NCBI GenBank assembly: GCA_947579605.1
Contig: OX388316.1
Coordinates: 10,419,290 to 10,483,289, forward strand
DNA: 64,000 nucleotides
Direction of reading: 5' to 3'
From: Athripsodes cinereus
Taxonomy: Eukaryota > Arthropoda > Insecta > Trichoptera > Leptoceridae
Shown here: positions 1-11,311 of the stretch, piece by piece
Numbering within the stretch: the first letter of the stretch is position 1
Layout of the letters: every line of letters starts with the position of its first letter
Program-made: the position numbers and the translations under genes
The notes under the pieces: generated by a model
Told to the model about the DNA's origin: nothing
What the model saw: only the letters and a program-made list of their open reading frames with translations
The model's database searches: none

Positions 1-61
1 AAAAGAAAAATAAAATTCACATTCTGTCTTTCTGGTTTCAATCCTGTGGATTGGTTCGTAG

Positions 62-337
62 CAAAATTTTGCATCTTTTTTTCAATCAGCACTGTTTTGT
101 GTAACCGTCTTCATCTCTTCGCATGATCCGCAGCTCACATCCTCACATAGATCGACGAAGTAATTCTTGACGTGGGTGCCCTTTATGGTTTGTTCCCTTA
201 GCCGTCCCGTCTAATATTTCTTGTAGAAGATTTTCGTGACGCGGTTTGATGTACAATTCACCTCGCGCGTCTTTCTGAGATGGTCTTGAGTAGGTGTTTT
301 CCTCCTTCGATTTTGTTAATAACATCATCATTGTCAT
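62..337 (-). pseudogene. C-terminal remnant of an RTE-like LINE ORF2
   Basis: Read on the minus strand, the segment keeps the end of a LINE ORF2 protein. It has a basic stretch ending GHPRQELLRR, followed after a frameshift near 144 by DVSCGSCEEMK. This order (GRPRQEYL, then a D-x-x-C-x-S-x-E-E-M-K motif) is what I know from the C-termini of RTE-like insect LINEs. The reading frame changes between the two motifs and stops follow, so it is a decayed 5'-truncated copy. No 3' tail or target duplication was made out. The assignment rests on motif recognition only and other LINE clades with similar tails are possible. Confidence 0.5.
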
Positions 338-1146
338 TTGTTTCCTTTTTTTAGGACATTAGTGTTCCATTAAAGGTAACTTTTTTATCAGTGTTCTTAG
401 TTTCAATAGAGTTTTAACTATCACCATATTGTGGTCGCTGTCTATATCTGGGTAAGAATTAGTTAACCTATAACCTTCTTCTATCTTCTGTAGATTTCTA
501 CACGTAAAGTTATCTTTGTAAAATATATATAGGTATATTTGTAAAATGAAATTATTAAAAAGTATTTTCGTATTAAATAAAATTTGTATGCACGAATTGT
601 AATATAATATAAAGCGTACCTACAACAATGCATAAATCCAACAATCAAAATTATAATAATAGGCGATATAAGAAGTAGAAGTATTACGGGATTAAAGTGA
701 AGTGTCACATGGGATTATACCAGAAGTGACCCTCGACTTGTTTTGCAGCGTTAGGACATTTCACTTGGGAATAAAATTTATAGAATCTAGAAAACACAGC
801 ACAAGAAGCAAGACGTTCTTATTTGTGTTTGTTTAAACTACATTTATGTTTGCCTTCGTTGTTGAAGTTTACAAGTAGAAATAAAATAAATCCAGTTATG
901 TAATCTGAAGGAAATTGATACAATATAAAACTATTTTCTCTGCCCTCCATAATTTTTTTTAGTACCTAATTTGACTTTGTATTTTAACCTAATGTATGTA
1001 TAATGATTCGTTCTGTTCAAAATAATAAGACAAATGTTTTTAGCTTTTATATCTAATTTAATTTAATTTTGTTTTGTGTTTTATTTTTAAGGTTGATATT
1101 TTCAACCGACGGTACTTGGTGGAAATTCACGTTGAATTAATTATAA
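338..1146. other. AT-rich DNA without recognised feature
   Basis: Short minus-strand ORFs here are low complexity and hydrophobic, as expected by chance in AT-rich DNA. Nothing else seen. Confidence 0.5.
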
Positions 1147-1305
1147 ATAAAACACTTGTTTATAGTATATCCACAGTGACTTTTTATTGGACGCGAGCCG
1201 GCTTTCTTATTCACTTTTCGCTAGCCTGATGAGAGCGGAAGCTCTTAAAGCCGGCTCGCGTCCAATAAAAATTCACTGTGGACATACTGTAAATAAGTGT
1301 TTTAT
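1147..1305. mobile_element. Palindromic MITE with ~58-bp terminal inverted repeats
   Basis: The left arm (1147-1204) and right arm (1246-1305) are inverted copies over almost their whole length. They share AAAACACTT at the outer ends, CCACAGTGA in the middle and TTGGACGCGAGCCGGCTTT at the inner ends. The loop is about 41 bp. The arms differ at only a few positions. There is no coding capacity. A short non-autonomous DNA transposon is the simplest reading. The outer edges lie in A/T-rich DNA, so a TA-type target duplication cannot be separated from background. Confidence 0.65.
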
Positions 1306-1613
1306 TTTTATTTTACTTTAATTTTAATGTATGTAATACATGAGAGATTTTTGCACATATGTTGTTTGCTGCTGGGTTTGCTCCTGGCATCTTGATGTAG
1401 CTCGTTTGGGCTCTTGAGAGTACTTTGATGCTCTTTGGGTTTTTACGGGTGTTTTGGGGTGTTAGCTTGTTCCATACCAACGCTGACTCAGAAAATAATC
1501 ACGCCTTTAATAGGGCGCATCATTGTTTCTAATATCGTTTTTATTGTTTACCAAATGTATTTGATGTGCCTGTTGGTGTATGTTTGATTTCAATTAATAA
1601 ATAAAATATAAAA
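1306..1613. other. Spacer without recognised gene
   Basis: No coding or repeat signal recognised. It contains a slightly G/T-rich stretch around 1360-1460. In the LINE frame a stop lies at 1602-1604, just upstream of the retrotransposon fragment. Confidence 0.4.
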
Positions 1614-2714
1614 ATGGACCGGGAAAGGTTGTGGCGCGTGTTGTCGGAGTATGGGGTGAGCAGCCGGTTGATCCGCGCAATATCTTCACTTTACGTGGGA
1701 AGCTCCGCTTGCGTGAGGGTAAATAATACTCTCTCGGAGTGGTTTGTCCTCACCAAGGGAGTGAAGCAAGGTTGTGTTATGTCTCCGTGGCTGTTCAACT
1801 TATTCTTCGACTACTGTATGCGGCCTGTGAAAGAGATGGATGTTGGTGTCGAGCTGAATGGGTTTCGGGTGAATGCATTGATGTACGCAGATGATTTGGT
1901 GTTAATGGCTGAGAGTGAAAGGGACTTACAAGAGATTGTTACGTGTGTGTATGATAGTTGCAATTTGAATGGTTTGAAAATGAATGTTATGAAGACGAAA
2001 GTTCTTGTTTTTGAAAGAGAGAATGAAAAAACGATTTGCGAGATTAAAGTTGGTGACGAATGTTTGGAGCAAGTAAGTGAGTATGTATATTTGGGAAGTA
2101 TGTTTACGAGGGATGGAAGATGCGATAGGGACATTGAAAGAAGGAAAGTGGCCGGTGCTAGAGTGAACGGTGCACTTCGACCCATTGTCAGCAATGGCAA
2201 TGTGTCGAACGTGGCTAAAATGCTGGTGCACAATACCATTCTGGTACCGTCACTTACGTATGCAAGCGAGACATGAACGTGGCTGAAGAAGGACGAAAGT
2301 GGAATAAACGCAGTGGAGATGCGATCGTTAAGAAGAATGGTTGGTAAAACGCTGCGTGATAGAGTGAAGAATGAGGATATTAGAAGAATGAGCGGATGCA
2401 AGAAGAGTGTTGTGGACAGAATGCGCGTGAATAAACTACGGTGGTTTGGACACGTTGAACGAATGAACGAAGTAAGAATGACAAAGAGGATATACTTGTC
2501 TGAAAGAAAAGGTGTGAGGAAGCGCGGACGTCCGAGAACCACGTGGCTTGATCACGTGGATCAAATTCTCAAGGATGGCCGTGTGTTGAGTAAGAGGAAT
2601 CGACGTGCGTGTATGAGAAACTGTATGAATGTGGAGGAAGCGAAGGAAGTGTGTAAAGATAGATCTGTGTGGCGTTCCGTTCTCTCTGCCTACCCCACTT
2701 GGGATACGGCGTGA
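1614..2714 (+). pseudogene. 5'-truncated RTE-like LINE, reverse transcriptase C-terminal half
   Basis: The frame encodes the second half of a reverse transcriptase plus the LINE C-terminal region, broken by one TGA at 2274-2276. It opens at MDRERLW, just after the expected motif A aspartate, so the copy is 5' truncated there. GVKQGCVMSP (residues 49-58) is RT motif B and YADDLVLM (91-98) is the catalytic motif C. Past the TGA the same frame continues with the thumb/C-terminal motifs LRWFGHVERM and GRPRTTW and ends AYPTWDTA. The TGA replaces a position that is normally Trp in this family (SETW), so a single nonsense change looks likely. It has lost the endonuclease and half the RT and cannot be autonomous. 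The RTE-like clade call is from motif memory. Confidence 0.85.
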
Positions 2715-2742
2715 GGGTATAGTATAGTATAGTAGTATAAAA
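2683..2742 (+). repeat. LINE 3' terminus with TATAG tail, shared with SINE-A
   Basis: The last codons and 3' end read CTACCCCACTTGGGATACG, then GGCGTGAGGGTATAG, then repeated TATAG/TAG units. Allowing one 1-base gap and a few substitutions, this matches the 3' end of every SINE-A copy in the window (CTACCCCACTTGTGGGATAT, then GCCGTGATGGTATAG and TAG repeats). Confidence 0.75.
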
Positions 2743-3380
2743 ACTTATTTGAAAAACGTAAAAAAACTTTGATGACTTTTATTTAAATACTTTAAGGATT
2801 AACAAAACTTTCAAGGTAACGTTTTCACAAATAAAAAACAACAACTCTGAAATTACTAATCGAAAACAAACTAAAGAATTTATTACGCTTTATATCTTTT
2901 GAAAATGATGAGTAAAGTATTTCAGCAACATAATTTTAAATAAAGAATTTTGTAGGTTTCTTTGATCCTGGATGAAGTTATTAGACTTTGGATGTGTAAA
3001 TTTTATACAGTAATCATTGCTCACTGAAATATTTAACGTATAACCTTTCGTTGTTTATTTATAAATAAATAAATACGGAGGTACATGTACCTAAGGTCTT
3101 ATCGTTTAGCTCGTAACAAAAAGGATCTAGTTAATTTTCAATGTAAATTATGAATATCGGAAGAAGGGAAGGTAGGACAAAGATCGAGGTAGATGATGAT
3201 AAAAGTAGGGTAGAGAGGTTTGTAAATTTCCGGCAAATGATTTCCGTTCTGAAAAGTTAAAACAATTTCAGGATGTCCTATTTTAAGGCAGCATGTGGTC
3301 CATACATTACTGATGATTATGTACGAACGGTTCCACGCTTAAAGGCCCCGTTTAGCAAAAACGGTAAAATATTCTATTTT
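2743..3380. other. AT-rich DNA without recognised feature
   Basis: No ORF, inverted repeat or known repeat family recognised. Confidence 0.4.
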
Positions 3381-4028
3381 AAACAAATTTGATAGAAAAA
3401 CTGCCAAAACTTGTTGACCCTTGCGAACATATTGATTTGATAAAATAAAAAATCAAATATTTATTACCAATATTAGTTTTTTACTAAAAAATAAATAAAT
3501 CGCAGACTGACGAGATTTATTTAGATACTCTTTGTTATATCAAAATACAAATTATTTGTAAAATATATATATTTTTTATTTATCCTATCAAGCACATTTA
3601 TACTATAGATTTAAGCAAACTTTTTTTAGTATACAAAAAATTGAGTTCATGTGGTGATTTTTGGTTTCAAAATATGAGAAATTACATCAAAAAAATATTT
3701 TTTAAGTCGGTCAATATCCATGAAAAAAACAACAAAAAAAAATACATTTTTTTTTGTTCTATAATTGTAATAACTATCTAAATATTCTCAATATTAAAAT
3801 AAATATATGAAAATTTGTAGTATTCTCGTGCATTTATGTACCAAACACACCCCCGAATTCGATTTTTAGAAATATGCTTTTTTATAAACGAATGCTATGA
3901 AGCTAAAATCGAGTTTTTTTTAAAGTTCAAGTTTGATATTGGTAATTAATTTTTTTTTTCATATTTTATCAAATCAAAATGTTCGTAGGGTCAACAAGTT
4001 TTGAGAGTTTGTGTACCAAACTTGTTGA
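3381..4028. mobile_element. ~650-bp element with long inverted termini
   Basis: The segment 3381-3470 and the segment 3935-4027 are inverted copies of each other with scattered mismatches. The shared core is CAAAACTTGTTGACCC, followed by GAACAT, TTGATTTGATAAAAT and ATTACCAATAT. The interior (about 460 bp) is very AT-rich with no ORF. The structure fits a non-autonomous DNA element with subterminal-length inverted repeats of roughly 80 bp. Outer boundaries are approximate and I did not see a convincing target duplication. Confidence 0.55.
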
Positions 4029-4861
4029 AAATTGAATGTTGAAATGTGAATGAAATAACATAATTATACCCTGACAACACAATTTGGCAAAAGGTATCGA
4101 AATTAAAATAAAATTCATAACTCATTAAATAATTGTATATATTTTTAATGGAGCAAATACATGTGAATTATTTTTTAGAAAACTATTTTACAAAATATAA
4201 CTCACATAAGGGTTTGTGAATTGTATATAATATGTATATGTTATATTATGAATGTAAGGTAGGTAAGTGAATACGTTTGAGAAGTTACGAGTATGATGTA
4301 CATGATAATGTACATATTTCTCTTACAGATACGAGTATATAGAATCTTTATCTGCTATGTGATATGGTGATGTCCGTAACTATGAAAGCTTTGTCGTGTA
4401 TCTCAAATACAACAACCGCAAATCTGCTTAACATAGCGGATAATAGCTTACAAAAAATATTCTATGCATACACATACTCACATATAAAATGAAAGAATTA
4501 TTGTTTCAGGCGAGCCAGGGTCGTTTATTCATTTTGATTTTATACCAATCTGTCAGTTGATTTCAAATACGAAAAAAGGAACCTCAATAAAAGAATAGGT
4601 ATGTACAAAGAATAAGATGGACTAATTTGAAGATGCATGCTCCATGTATTATGCACATTATATAGATAACCAAATGTTTTGTATGGACTTTACTTATATG
4701 TTGTTTTGTTTGATCGAATGGTAGGTACCTAGGTATATAGATGTAACATTGAATCGTTTTTGTGTAGAACTGATATTGATTTTAATTTGTTTGTTTATTG
4801 AAGTGATTTTTTTTGTTTTACCAATATTTTATATTTATTTTTTATATTTCAAGACAATATT

Positions 4862-4930
4862 TAATTTATAATAATAATAAAGATAATTTGTATTTGGCGC
4901 CGTTTAATGATCCGTGACCATCTCAAGGGC
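4862..4930 (-). mobile_element. 3'-end fragment of a CR1-like LINE
   Basis: On the minus strand the sequence GGCGCCCTTGAGATGGTCAC followed by GGAT and GGCGCC is almost the same as the end of the LINE remnant at 35,540-35,590 on the plus strand. It is followed by a TTATTA-type tail. Only the extreme 3' end is present. Confidence 0.45.
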
Positions 4931-5847
4931 GCCATAATGTGAATTGTTCAAATAAATAGATAAATATGTATTGTAATAAATAAACTAAAAAGAAATAACA
5001 ATAGCGATTTCCACGGGCAAAAAAGAAAAAGAATAATGTTACAGGAGATATTTATACAGGGAGATATTAAAGTAAAAAAATAAGCCACATAAAATATCTT
5101 GTTTGCAATAAACCATAAAGAATTGCTGCTTAATGTTGTTATAAGTTACTATGAATATTACGAGCTTTGAGGAAAAATAAAATCTAAAACTTGTTAATAT
5201 TATGTTAGAAAATATCATGAACATCGGTAACAACGAAGCGTGTTTATTGCGAACAAAATTATACTATTTTTTTGTAATGCAAAGAGAGAATTAACAAAAA
5301 TAAAATATATACTAGGCCAGTGAACGAACTGCTATTTCTGATTATTTTGAATTCTCACATAGGTACTATAATTAATTTAAAACATGAAGTAAATTGATGT
5401 AGAAACGATATTTTTATATTAATACAACTTCTAAATATCGGTAAATCGAGTATTTACTTAAAAACAAACCATAATTAAGAAAAAAAAACCTAGCTCCAAT
5501 GGTTGAGTAGCTATGTAAGGTCGACAATGAAAACAATATATTGTGTATTACCTAGTGAAATACGTAGGTACCATTCGAGAATATATAAAATACAAGAAAT
5601 GTGTAAAAGAATATATTGCAAAGAAAAACCTTATTCTATAAATTAAAAAGCGTTGTAATACTATTTTTATCATATCATGTTTATTATATTACATACAACT
5701 ATTTTTTTTATCCAATAACTTTTTGAGTGTTCCTTCTCTATACACGAGATATCTTTATATTGTAATATTAATGTCAATTGTAGATTGTGTGTAATTGTTT
5801 TTGTGCTTTGAAATTAATAAAGTTTTTTTTTAATATTACAAATTAAC
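4931..5847. other. AT-rich DNA without recognised feature
   Basis: No gene or repeat recognised up to the target duplication of the next SINE. Confidence 0.4.
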
Positions 5848-5855
5848 AGGACGTA

Positions 5856-6109
5856 CCATTCCGTGGAGCGCCCGGTAAAGAATTGGTCTCCCACTCTTCT
5901 CCGTAAGTTTCGAGTGTCCTGTAAAAGGCAGGTGTTCGAAAAAATTAAGACATTTTACATCTTAAATTCAGCGATGAGGTTTGCCACCCATCCTGAATGC
6001 CTTGATTTTATATGGGCACGGAAAGGACGGCTTGCATGTTTCTTACATGCAGCTGGTCTGCTGGCTACCCCGCTTGTGGGATATGCCGTGATGGTATAGT
6101 AGTAGTAGT
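5856..6109 (+). mobile_element. SINE-A, full-length copy with 8-bp target duplication
   Basis: A reference copy of the window's main short retroelement. It begins near CCGTGGAGCGCCCGGTAAAG, contains CCTGTAAAAGGCAGGTGTTC and CAGCGATGAGGTTTGCCACC, and ends GCCGTGATGGTATAG with a (TAG)n tail. The direct repeat AGGACGTA lies immediately on both sides (5848-5855 and 6110-6117). No clear tRNA box A/B was seen at the 5' end, so it may be a non-tRNA SINE or a LINE-derived short element. A 78-codon frame (5863-6099) runs through it; whether this means anything is unclear. Confidence 0.85.
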
Positions 6110-6117
6110 AGGACGTA

Positions 6118-7681
6118 ATAACTATGTAGTGATTTAATTTGTTCCTCTCTATGCCCAAGTAAAAACTATTAATAGTGACATTACACGAAATATTCAAATA
6201 TTTCCCTTAGCCTAGCCGATAATGATGTAACTATTAAATTGTAACGATGTTCACATATTATTTACGCGATTTTAAACATTCATTTCAAAGTCGTATAATG
6301 GCGCCTATAAGGGGATCAATTTTCGTGCGAAGAAGGCATTAGAAAATGTAGGATAATAATATAAAGTTAACGATGAGATACGATGAACACTGGAAAATCA
6401 ATTTAATTTTCATGAATAAGACGAAGACAAAATGATGGAAGACTTAATAAGAATACATTACGAAAATAAAATAGAAAATTTATTAGTGTATATAGGTGTA
6501 TTGTTGTTTAACGTTCTCGCTAACATATTTTACGATCTTAAAATCCATTACCAATACTAAAATCAAATGAATTTTATAAAACGTTACATAGCAAAATAAT
6601 AAATAAATGTGCTTGTAAACTATAAGAATAAAATGTTCGAAAAATATGGTTCGATTAAAATATGACACAAAAGTAAACTCGTAGTCTTTATGCGGGAGAA
6701 AAATAAATAATTTAGTCCTAAGTGCTTTCCCTAGTTTATAAAGCTTAGTGCGGACACCTGGCTCTGAATATTAAATTACCAACAACCTTCCAGCTTTAAC
6801 AAGGGAACGTCACATTTTACATTACAGCATTATGTTCTCGGGATGTATTGAAATAATATTTTGTCGAAAAATTTCGAGCCAAGTCGTGGAACGAGTAGTA
6901 AATATTCGTTATTGAAAGCTGAGTGTGTTACAAATTCTCTCAAAAAATAACTATTTATTTTCAGAAATAATTACTATAGACGTCAAAAAAACATAAGTAT
7001 TTAAAATATAAAATAAGACTATTATTGATAAGGAAAAGGTAGTATTTTAGTATATATGAATTTCTACAAATAAAATTCACAATGTTCAAAAATTTGTGAA
7101 GGTAGAATAATATTTTTAGATGTATCTATTTTATTGTGAGGAAATCAATTAATCATATTTAAAATGGACGAAAAATAGCTAAAGCCAATACTTGCAAAAC
7201 ACGATTTTAGGAATCTTAAAACACAATAATATTTATCTAACTTCATAGAATTTGGGTATGAATGGTCTAACACACTGAACACATCACCATAATAACGTGA
7301 GTAAAATACAACACAAGTATATTATGTATTATTGTCTCAAATGAAACTGCACGGAGAGTTTTCTGTGAAACTTCTCGATGAAAAAGTGAAAACACGTTAT
7401 TAAAAAAAAGTAATTTCAGATTAATTTTTTACAATGGCCAACCTACATGGTATTGAGATTTAAAAAAAAGTAATAAAATAAAGTAAAGAAAGTTTGTATT
7501 TTCTTGAAAAAAAAATACAAAAACTATTTATTATTATTATTATTTATATTATAATTTATATTATTAATTATTTAGTATTTTTTTCAATAGATAAAACAGT
7601 TTGAACAAAAGATAATATAATAATTTATTCAATTAGTGATTTGCATCGTCAATTATTGGATAAATTAAAATAAGCGTTTCA
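6118..7681. other. AT-rich DNA without recognised feature
   Basis: Includes an (ATT)n-like run at about 7528-7575. No coding signal recognised. Confidence 0.4.
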
Positions 7682-7689
7682 TCCCACTA

Positions 7690-7778
7690 TAGATTAAAAA
7701 ACCCGAGAGAGATGTCTTCCGACTTCCTAGGTCATGAATGACCGAGTTAATAGTCGAAAGACGTCTTTCTCGGGTTGT
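7690..7778. mobile_element. Short hairpin MITE, family D terminal sequence
   Basis: Inverted arms of about 25 bp: ACCCGAGAGAGATGTCTTCC on the left and the complement of CGAAAGACGTCTTTCTCGGG on the right, around a ~35-bp centre. The left side, including the preceding ACTATAGATT, resembles 14,651-14,690. The element therefore belongs to the same dispersed family as 14.65 kb, 27.9 kb and 50.7 kb. Confidence 0.6.
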
Positions 7779-7968
7779 TGTATCTGTAGTAGAACTTATT
7801 GTGGAATTTATTATTTGCGTACTAATACCCCCACAATACTGCCAATTATAGTATCCAAAATCCGAATATGAAAACAGCACAATACAATAAAAAATATAGA
7901 CAGGAAGGGAAGGAAGGTAGTGGGGAATACAGTTTCGTTAAATATACAATGTTTTATTAGTGTTTAAA

Positions 7969-8008
7969 ATTACAATTTAGTACAATGTACATTGAACTAA
8001 ATTGTAAT
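7969..8008. repeat. 40-bp near-perfect palindrome
   Basis: ATTACAATTTAGT on the left is matched by its inverse complement on the right, and the centre CAATGTACATTG is also self-complementary. It is two mismatches short of a perfect 40-bp palindrome. Confidence 0.6.
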
Positions 8009-9074
8009 GTTAAAATATGAAACGCCTGAAACAATTATGTTAAATACCATAGTGCGATTTAATGATATATTATACTTTATGCAGATAAGTTGAGCGCATC
8101 TATTTGTAAGTAATGGATTAATTAAATGTTCATCTGCTGTGAGAAGTATTTAATTACAAAAGATCTTCATTATTCAGACTTTATAGTAACGTGGAAAACG
8201 TTTTAGAGTAGGTACATAGTGCAGTCTCGCTGCTACTTCACTTGTCTATTATGGCTTTGTAGAGGAGACGGAAAAATAATAATGTGATGCAAAACACTCG
8301 AGTAGTGAACTTAATACCGTGGCATAAAAGATCATACTTGTTGTTATAATTGAATTACAGGAGTCTTATTTTTGTTTTATCGTTTCATAATTGGGGAGTC
8401 AGTATATGTTAATGTTTCGGTACATATGTTATACTCCATCCTATAAGTATTGACTCGAAGGCCAAAGTGTAACGAATACCTTTACAGAACATAGATGTGA
8501 TGCGTCCACAGGTGTACCAAAAAGTGCTTAGACATCAGCATTTTCAAGATCGTTATAATACCGGAATAAAAATATATTAATAAGACTGGAGGTTTAAAAA
8601 ACATGGAAATTAGGTTTAAAAAGAGTTTAAAAGATACAATAAATACGAAGCGTTTTGATTTTCGTATCAAACTGGTTACTTTTGCACTTACGTTAGTATC
8701 TATTACAACAAGTATAATGTACGACGTAATATTTTCTCCGTTTACTCTACTAAGGATTTCGTCTGAAATGATAGACTGAAAATGAAAACCTATTTTTATT
8801 TGTCAAGTTTCGAATCGAATGCATTAACATGAGTACAATATTTACGTAGAGCCAAGCATTAAAAAACTTTTCAATGTAATGTACAGCGGTTTATCCTATG
8901 ACATGAATAATAGCCACTTTGATATGTTAAATTTAATTTCATAGAGAATATTACAATAAAGCTGCAATCACCACAACCCTCAGTAGGGGAAATTGCATCC
9001 ATTTTGAAATATTCCATTTTTCATTAATAAATAAATGCGCAACGTAAAAGCTCGTCTATTTATAAACAACATGG
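8009..9074. other. AT-rich DNA without recognised feature
   Basis: No gene or repeat recognised. Confidence 0.4.
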
Positions 9075-9087
9075 AGTTTTTCATAAA

Positions 9088-9331
9088 CTGTATTACCATG
9101 AAGCACCCGGAATATTGGTTTCCCATTCTTTCCCGTAAGTTTCCGGATGTCCTGTAAAAGGTAGGTGTTCAAAAAATAAAGATTTATACATCTATAATTC
9201 AGCGATGAAGTTTGCAACTCATCCTAAAAGTCATTTTCTTTTGTTGTCACGGAGAGGACAGATTGCATTTTTATTACATGCAACTGGTCGGATGGCTACC
9301 CCACTTGCCGTGCTGGTATAGCAGCAGTAGA
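9088..9331 (+). mobile_element. SINE-A, diverged full-length copy with 13-bp target duplication
   Basis: An older copy with many substitutions. The 3' part has lost the TGTGGGATA segment, and the tail has become CAGCAGTAG. The direct repeat AGTTTTTCATAAA flanks it (9075-9087 and 9332-9344), clear evidence of target-primed insertion. Confidence 0.8.
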
Positions 9332-9734
9332 AGTTTTTCATAAATAATTGAAAATAAAGAAAAAATGAACTATATTTGTCTATAATGGAGAATTAGTGTT
9401 TACCAACTAGAAACTGTGTATTCACAATTAACCTGCGGCTCAAAAAATAACCAATGATGCCTTTTATAGGGTAATCTTTGTCTCTAATTTTACTTTTATT
9501 GTTAAGAATAATATGTAGATGTATGTCTGCTTTCAAATAATAAATAAATAAAATTCTGCTCATGACAACAACACATAGAGTTATATCCATAATCACTTAT
9601 TTTATTTTCGATATCATTCAGTTTGATTATACTCGCATAAAAACTTTCATTAATTATAAATGAATCGTTAATTGAACAAGGTAATAGAATACGACTTCCA
9701 TAGAACCAGGAATAGGATAGATCTTTTTTTAAAT

Positions 9735-9817
9735 ACGCCTCTATCCTGGATGCCTATAGTTCGCGGATGGTCTAATGGCTATCCCACTTGTGGAAAAATC
9801 GTGATGGTATAGATAGA
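9735..9817 (+). mobile_element. SINE-A 3' fragment, degenerate
   Basis: Keeps GGCTATCCCACTTGTGG and TCGTGATGGTATAGATAGAT with other positions strongly diverged. The 5' part is not recognisable. Confidence 0.55.
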
Positions 9818-9946
9818 TAAAAAAATCCTATATATTATTCTAATTTTGGGCCACAAGTATAATAAAAAAAAACATACGAAACATACATACCTGAGATATG
9901 TTGATAGATAGGAATTTATCTGGTAAAATGCTTATAATTTATTTTA

Positions 9947-10094
9947 CTATACTATACTATACCATCACGGCATATCCCACAAGTGGGGTAGCCAGCAGAT
10001 CAGCTGCATGTAAGAAACATGCAAACTGTCCTCGTGCCAATACAAAATCAAGACATTCAGGATGGGTGGCAAACCTCATCGCTGAATTTAAAAT
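9947..10094 (-). mobile_element. SINE-A, 5'-truncated copy with 12-bp target duplication
   Basis: The minus-strand copy covers the 3' ~145 bp of the element, from the GATGAGGTTTGCC region to GGTATAG plus a TATAG-type tail (TATAG rather than TAG units, as in the LINE at 2.7 kb). The direct repeat TAATTTATTTTA occurs at 9935-9946 and 10095-10106. Confidence 0.8.
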
Positions 10095-10106
10095 TAATTT
10101 ATTTTA

Positions 10107-10959
10107 ATAATATGATATTGAACATATCCGGTCAAGCGGCTTAACATTCCAGTGACTTATTTATCTTGAATAAAGAAAAAAAATATGAATACATACTCCA
10201 CTTTGCGAATCTACTTAATTCAAATACTTTCCTCGAGATATTTATTCAAATTTCAAGACTGTTTTCAAAATATTCAAACCAACATAAAGTTGAACGCTTG
10301 ATACGATGTGAAATGACATCGTTTTGAATTGTGAATATGATTTGAATATTAGTAAGAAAATATAATATACGAATATGTGTGATAAATAAAATATAAACAC
10401 ATAAATATTTTATTTCAATATGTTCACCATACAAAACAAAATTGACGAGTATTTTTACGCTGAGGGAATATTATTTTATGAAAAATGCGGTGATCATATA
10501 TGGATACAATATCGATAAAGTGTAATGAATTATTACATGTGTGTTGTATGCTGTTACATGTGGTGAAGCTAATTGAAAATGTATGTAGACGTGAAATGTA
10601 TAGTATAATTGATGACATTTACATGAAGGCGAGTCGCGTGTGTCCTATGTCCGATATAAATCTATCGACAATATGTGACATACAACTTCACAGTATAATA
10701 CAACATGATAGCAACGGAAGTAATGTTTTCTAAGAAAATAAAGAAGTAATATACGAGTATACTATACTTTGTTCTATACTCAAAGGTGATACATTAGTTT
10801 ACGAGTGATCAAGGAAGTATAGGTATATACTTATATAAATATGTGCAATATGAACTAGAATATTTGTTGCAAGCACCGGTAAACAGCCTCATTTGTGATG
10901 TGTTCGTTACGCCTGACAAAAGTCCTCTTTGGGTTATGATTTAAAGATATCTAATGATA
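10107..10959. other. AT-rich DNA without recognised feature
   Basis: Two overlapping short ORFs on opposite strands near 10,424-10,733 look like chance frames with no motif. Confidence 0.35.
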
Positions 10960-11110
10960 GTCGATCGGTGTGGCGCGAAGGTAACCCTCTTGCCTTTTAG
11001 TCACGAGATACCGGATTCGATTCTCGGCCAGGGCAAAATGAAGAATGTCTTTTTTCAAATTGTTCTGGGTTTGGATATTAGGTGTATACGTGTTTTGTAT
11101 ATATGTATAT
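10960..11110 (+). mobile_element. tRNA-derived SINE fragment (SINE-C)
   Basis: The head resembles a tRNA gene: a box A-like TGTGGCGCGAAGGTAAC at about 10,969 and a box B-like GGATTCGATTC at about 11,013, with tRNA-like spacing. It is followed by GGCCAGGGCAAAATG and TTCTGGGTTTGGAT, a body type common in insect tRNA-derived SINEs. The tail after 11,110 is not delimited. It cannot be a functional tRNA: no paired acceptor stem is visible. Confidence 0.6.
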
Positions 11111-11311
11111 CATCGAGTAAATATCCATAACACTAGATTCATATCTTTAAAAAAAGACCATTTAAAAACATATCGTTACTTCGGTAGCATAACGATTCTC
11201 ACGAGAAGGTCATTTATTACGAGTAGAATAGTTCTAAATAAAAGAGATTCATTTCCACCTGAAGTTCTTCAGAAAAGCATTGAAAGGCAAATAAAGAAAA
11301 ATAAATATTTT

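Noticed and set aside
1811..2542. 243-codon minus-strand ORF
   Set aside because: Lies antisense to the LINE RT frame and has a Ser/Leu/Phe-rich composition typical of a shadow frame.
7665..7880. 71-codon minus-strand ORF with TTDTTTRERR
   Set aside because: Runs across the inverted-repeat MITE at 7.69-7.78 kb; composition follows the hairpin, not a protein family.
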